DNA of 64,000 bases from Mesorhizobium sp. M2A.F.Ca.ET.046.03.2.1. Its GTDB lineage: Bacteria > Pseudomonadota > Alphaproteobacteria > Rhizobiales > Rhizobiaceae. The position numbers were made by a program, and so were the translations under genes. Positions 62,135 to 64,000 of the stretch are shown here, piece after piece (position 1 is the first letter of the stretch; every line of letters starts with the position of its first letter). Under the pieces are notes generated by a model. The model was given only the letters and a program-made list of their open reading frames with translations. It was not told the DNA's origin and did no database searches. The stretch spans positions 1,798,001-1,862,000 of the forward strand of contig NZ_CP034449.1 in NCBI RefSeq assembly GCF_003952425.1. The letters are read 5' to 3'.

Positions 62135-63058
62135 GTGGGCATCTATCTCCCGATCGCGGAAATTTCCGTCAACGTCTTCGTGCTGCTGGCGATGGGCGCG
62201 GCGGTGGGCTTCCTGTCGGGCATGTTCGGGGTCGGCGGCGGCTTCCTCATCACGCCGCTTTTGATCTTCTACAACATCCCGCCCGCGATCGCGGTCGCCA
62301 CCGGCGCCAACCAGGTCATCGCCTCTTCCTTCTCCGGCGCGCTCTCGCACTTCAAGCGCGGCACGCTCGACTTCAAGCTGGGCGGCGTGCTGCTGGCCGG
62401 CGGCATTGTCGGCTCGACCGCGGGCATCTACGTCTTCGCGCTGTTGCGCCGGCTCGGCCAGCTCGACCTCTTCATCTCGCTGCTCTACGTGGTGCTGCTC
62501 GGCACGGTCGGCGGGCTGATGCTGGTCGAGAGCCTCAACGCGCTGCGCGCCAGCCGCAGCGGCGCGGCGCCCGTGCTGAAGAAATCCGGCCAGCATAACT
62601 GGATCCACCGGCTGCCGTTCAAGATGCGCTTCCGCGCCTCCAAGCTGTTCGTCAGCGTCATCCCGGTGCTCGGGCTCGGCGCCGGGATCGGCTTCCTGTC
62701 GTCGATCATGGGCGTCGGCGGCGGCTTCATCATGGTGCCGGCGCTGATCTACCTGCTCAAGGTGCCGACCAATGTCGTTATCGGCACCTCGCTGTTCCAG
62801 ATCATCTTCACCTCGGCCTACACCACGCTGGTGCATGCCACGACCAACCAGACGGTCGACGTGATCCTGGCCTTCCTGCTGATGGCCGGCGGCGTCGCCG
62901 GCGCGCAATATGGCGCCAAGGCCGGCCAGAGGCTGCGCGGCGAGCAGCTGCGCGCGCTTTTGGCGATGCTGGTGCTGGCCGTCGCCATCCGCCTTGCCGT
63001 CGATCTCTTCGTGACGCCGCCAAATCTCTATTCGCTGTCCGCCGCGGGCCTCAACTGA
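62135..63058 (+). CDS. TauE/SafE-family sulfite/anion exporter
   Basis: A 307-residue inner-membrane permease with a GTG start (VGIYLPIAEISVNVFVLLAM). The two internally similar halves each begin with the family motif: GAAVGFLSGMFGVGGGFLIT in the first and GAGIGFLSSIMGVGGGFIMV in the second. TGANQVIASSFSGALSHFKR and GTSLFQIIFTSAYTTLVHAT are the matching substrate loops. Members export sulfite, taurine-derived sulfonates or other anions. It is joined to the TIGR02186-like gene by a TGATG overlap. Confidence 0.93.
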   Translation: MGIYLPIAEISVNVFVLLAMGAAVGFLSGMFGVGGGFLITPLLIFYNIPPAIAVATGANQVIASSFSGALSHFKRGTLDFKLGGVLLAGGIVGSTAGIYVFALLRRLGQLDLFISLLYVVLLGTVGGLMLVESLNALRASRSGAAPVLKKSGQHNWIHRLPFKMRFRASKLFVSVIPVLGLGAGIGFLSSIMGVGGGFIMVPALIYLLKVPTNVVIGTSLFQIIFTSAYTTLVHATTNQTVDVILAFLLMAGGVAGAQYGAKAGQRLRGEQLRALLAMLVLAVAIRLAVDLFVTPPNLYSLSAAGLN

Positions 63059-63849
63059 TGGCGGGATTGAGAGCGTTTGGAGCCGCCGCCTCGTTGTCGA
63101 TGCTCTTTGCCCTTTCCCCGGCGACGGCGCAGGCGCCGCCCACCGAAAGCATCCAGATCGGCCTTTCGACCGACGCGATCTCCATCACGGCGGGCTTCTC
63201 CGGCGCCGACCTCACCATCTTCGGATCGCTGGAAAATCCCGACCCGCTGATCGCCAGACAGGGCCGCTACGACGTGGTCGTCGTGCTCGAAGGGCCGCCG
63301 CGCCCGGTCGTGGTGCGGCGCAAGGACCGCGTGCTCGGCGTCTGGATCAACCTGGACTCCGAAACCTTCGAGAACGTGCCTGTCTCCTATTCCGTCGCGA
63401 CGACGCGGCCGCTGCAGGACATCGCCGAGCCCGCCAAATACAAGCAGCTCTCGCTCGGGGCGCAGAACCTCTACATGAAGCCCGCCGACGAGACCGACAG
63501 CCCGGCGACGATCCAGGAATTCACCGCCGCGCTGCGCGAGCGCAAGGCAGCGACAGGCCTCTACAGCGAGAATGTCGGCGGCGTGCAGTTCCTGTCTCAG
63601 AACCTGTTTCGCGCCACGGTGAGGCTCGCGCCGAACGTGCCAGTCGGAACCCACAAGGCCCGCGCGTTCCTGTTCAAGAGCGGCATGTTCGTCAAGGAAA
63701 GCTCGGCCCAGCTCGAGATCCGAAAATCGGGCTTCGAGCAGTCGGTCTTCCGGGTCGCGCATGATTATTCCTTCCTCTACGGCGTGTTCGCCATATCGCT
63801 CGCCATGCTGACCGGCTGGCTAGGTCGGATTATCTTCCGCAAGGATTGA
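63058..63849 (+). CDS. TIGR02186-like membrane-anchored periplasmic protein
   Basis: A 263-residue protein with an N-terminal signal (AFGAAASLSMLFALSPATAQ) and a C-terminal membrane helix (LYGVFAISLAMLTGWLGRII). Between them is a beta-rich periplasmic domain: IQIGLSTDAISITAGFSGAD, LTIFGSLENPD and YDVVVVLEGPPRPVVVRRKD. In alphaproteobacteria this family almost always follows a TauE/SafE gene, as here, so a joint role in export is likely, though the biochemistry is unknown to me. Confidence 0.82.
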   Translation: MAGLRAFGAAASLSMLFALSPATAQAPPTESIQIGLSTDAISITAGFSGADLTIFGSLENPDPLIARQGRYDVVVVLEGPPRPVVVRRKDRVLGVWINLDSETFENVPVSYSVATTRPLQDIAEPAKYKQLSLGAQNLYMKPADETDSPATIQEFTAALRERKAATGLYSENVGGVQFLSQNLFRATVRLAPNVPVGTHKARAFLFKSGMFVKESSAQLEIRKSGFEQSVFRVAHDYSFLYGVFAISLAMLTGWLGRIIFRKD

Positions 63850-64000
63850 AGACACGGGAAAAATGGAAGACCATTTTCCCGCAAAGGGTTTCCCTGCGGG
63901 CGATCATGCGATAAACCGCCGCCTCCCAACCCAAAGGTAAACAAGCACAATCTGTTCGGCAGAGCGGTCCGGCCATCCGGACGACGGCGCGCTTGGCGTC
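63850..64000. other. End of window, intergenic
   Basis: A hairpin, CGGGAAAAATGG-AAGA-CCATTTTCCCG (63855-63881, one bulged A), follows the last stop by 5 bp and may end this operon. The remaining 119 bp show no credible coding frame. Confidence 0.6.

Overview
The window is chromosomal DNA from a GC-rich alphaproteobacterium of the Rhizobiales, most probably Mesorhizobium. The evidence is an ALAS-type hemA, the gbpR/chvE-gguA-gguB-gguC sugar locus, a double-length dCTP deaminase, class I LysK, GcrA, a PodJ-like polarity protein, a SAM-II riboswitch before metZ, a LuxI/LuxR pair and several dispersed palindromic repeat families. The genus is an inference from gene content and repeats; no database was searched.

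Layout. 1-212 is the 3' end of an FGGY sugar kinase. 355-1684 and 30717-32046 are two copies of one IS481-family element in opposite orientation, each with its own 4-bp target duplication. They enclose about 29 kb of ordinary chromosome. 1771-17922 holds dadA, galE, hemA, an aminotransferase, mscL, a transporter-linked hybrid histidine kinase convergent with a LuxR-type response regulator, pyrD, a cysteine-synthase-like gene, a MATE pump and an HDAC-like deacetylase. 18059-18132 is tRNA-Gly(CCC), followed by about 1 kb of degenerate DNA with HNH-nuclease and probable integrase remnants. 19112-26116 has an Arg-rich exported protein and the gbpR/chvE/ggu sugar uptake locus. 26310-30678 has dcd, the SAM-II/metZ unit, a GT21-like glycosyltransferase and apaG.

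30683-33499 is an insertion hot spot: an IS481 copy and a frameshifted IS4-family element, each sitting inside a short palindromic repeat. 33505-36784 is an argD-argF-hslO run. 37142-42195 carries gcrA, corA, phoU, phoR and a divergent ppk2. 42317-44726 is a quorum-sensing island: luxR, a decayed partial copy of the luxR 3' end, luxI, and a crotonase-family gene. 44975-49616 has a solute-binding protein, a TerB-like protein, lysK, an SNase-like protein and an S24 repressor-like regulator. 49712-57454 is a fatty-acid (or branched-chain acyl-CoA) oxidation operon with a MerR regulator; matching palindromes lie before the operon and before merR. 57908-63849 holds a 1344-residue PodJ-like protein and a TauE/SafE exporter coupled to a TIGR02186-type protein.

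Most genes are conserved core functions and I did not find a convincing wholly new multi-gene system. The observations most worth a second look are: all three IS insertions in or beside one palindromic repeat family; the SAM-II riboswitch followed by an intrinsic terminator; the MerR operator pair; the luxR 3'-end duplication carrying lux-box-like palindromes; the triple GANTC cluster before gcrA; and the phoR-phoU pair with no pst or phoB genes.
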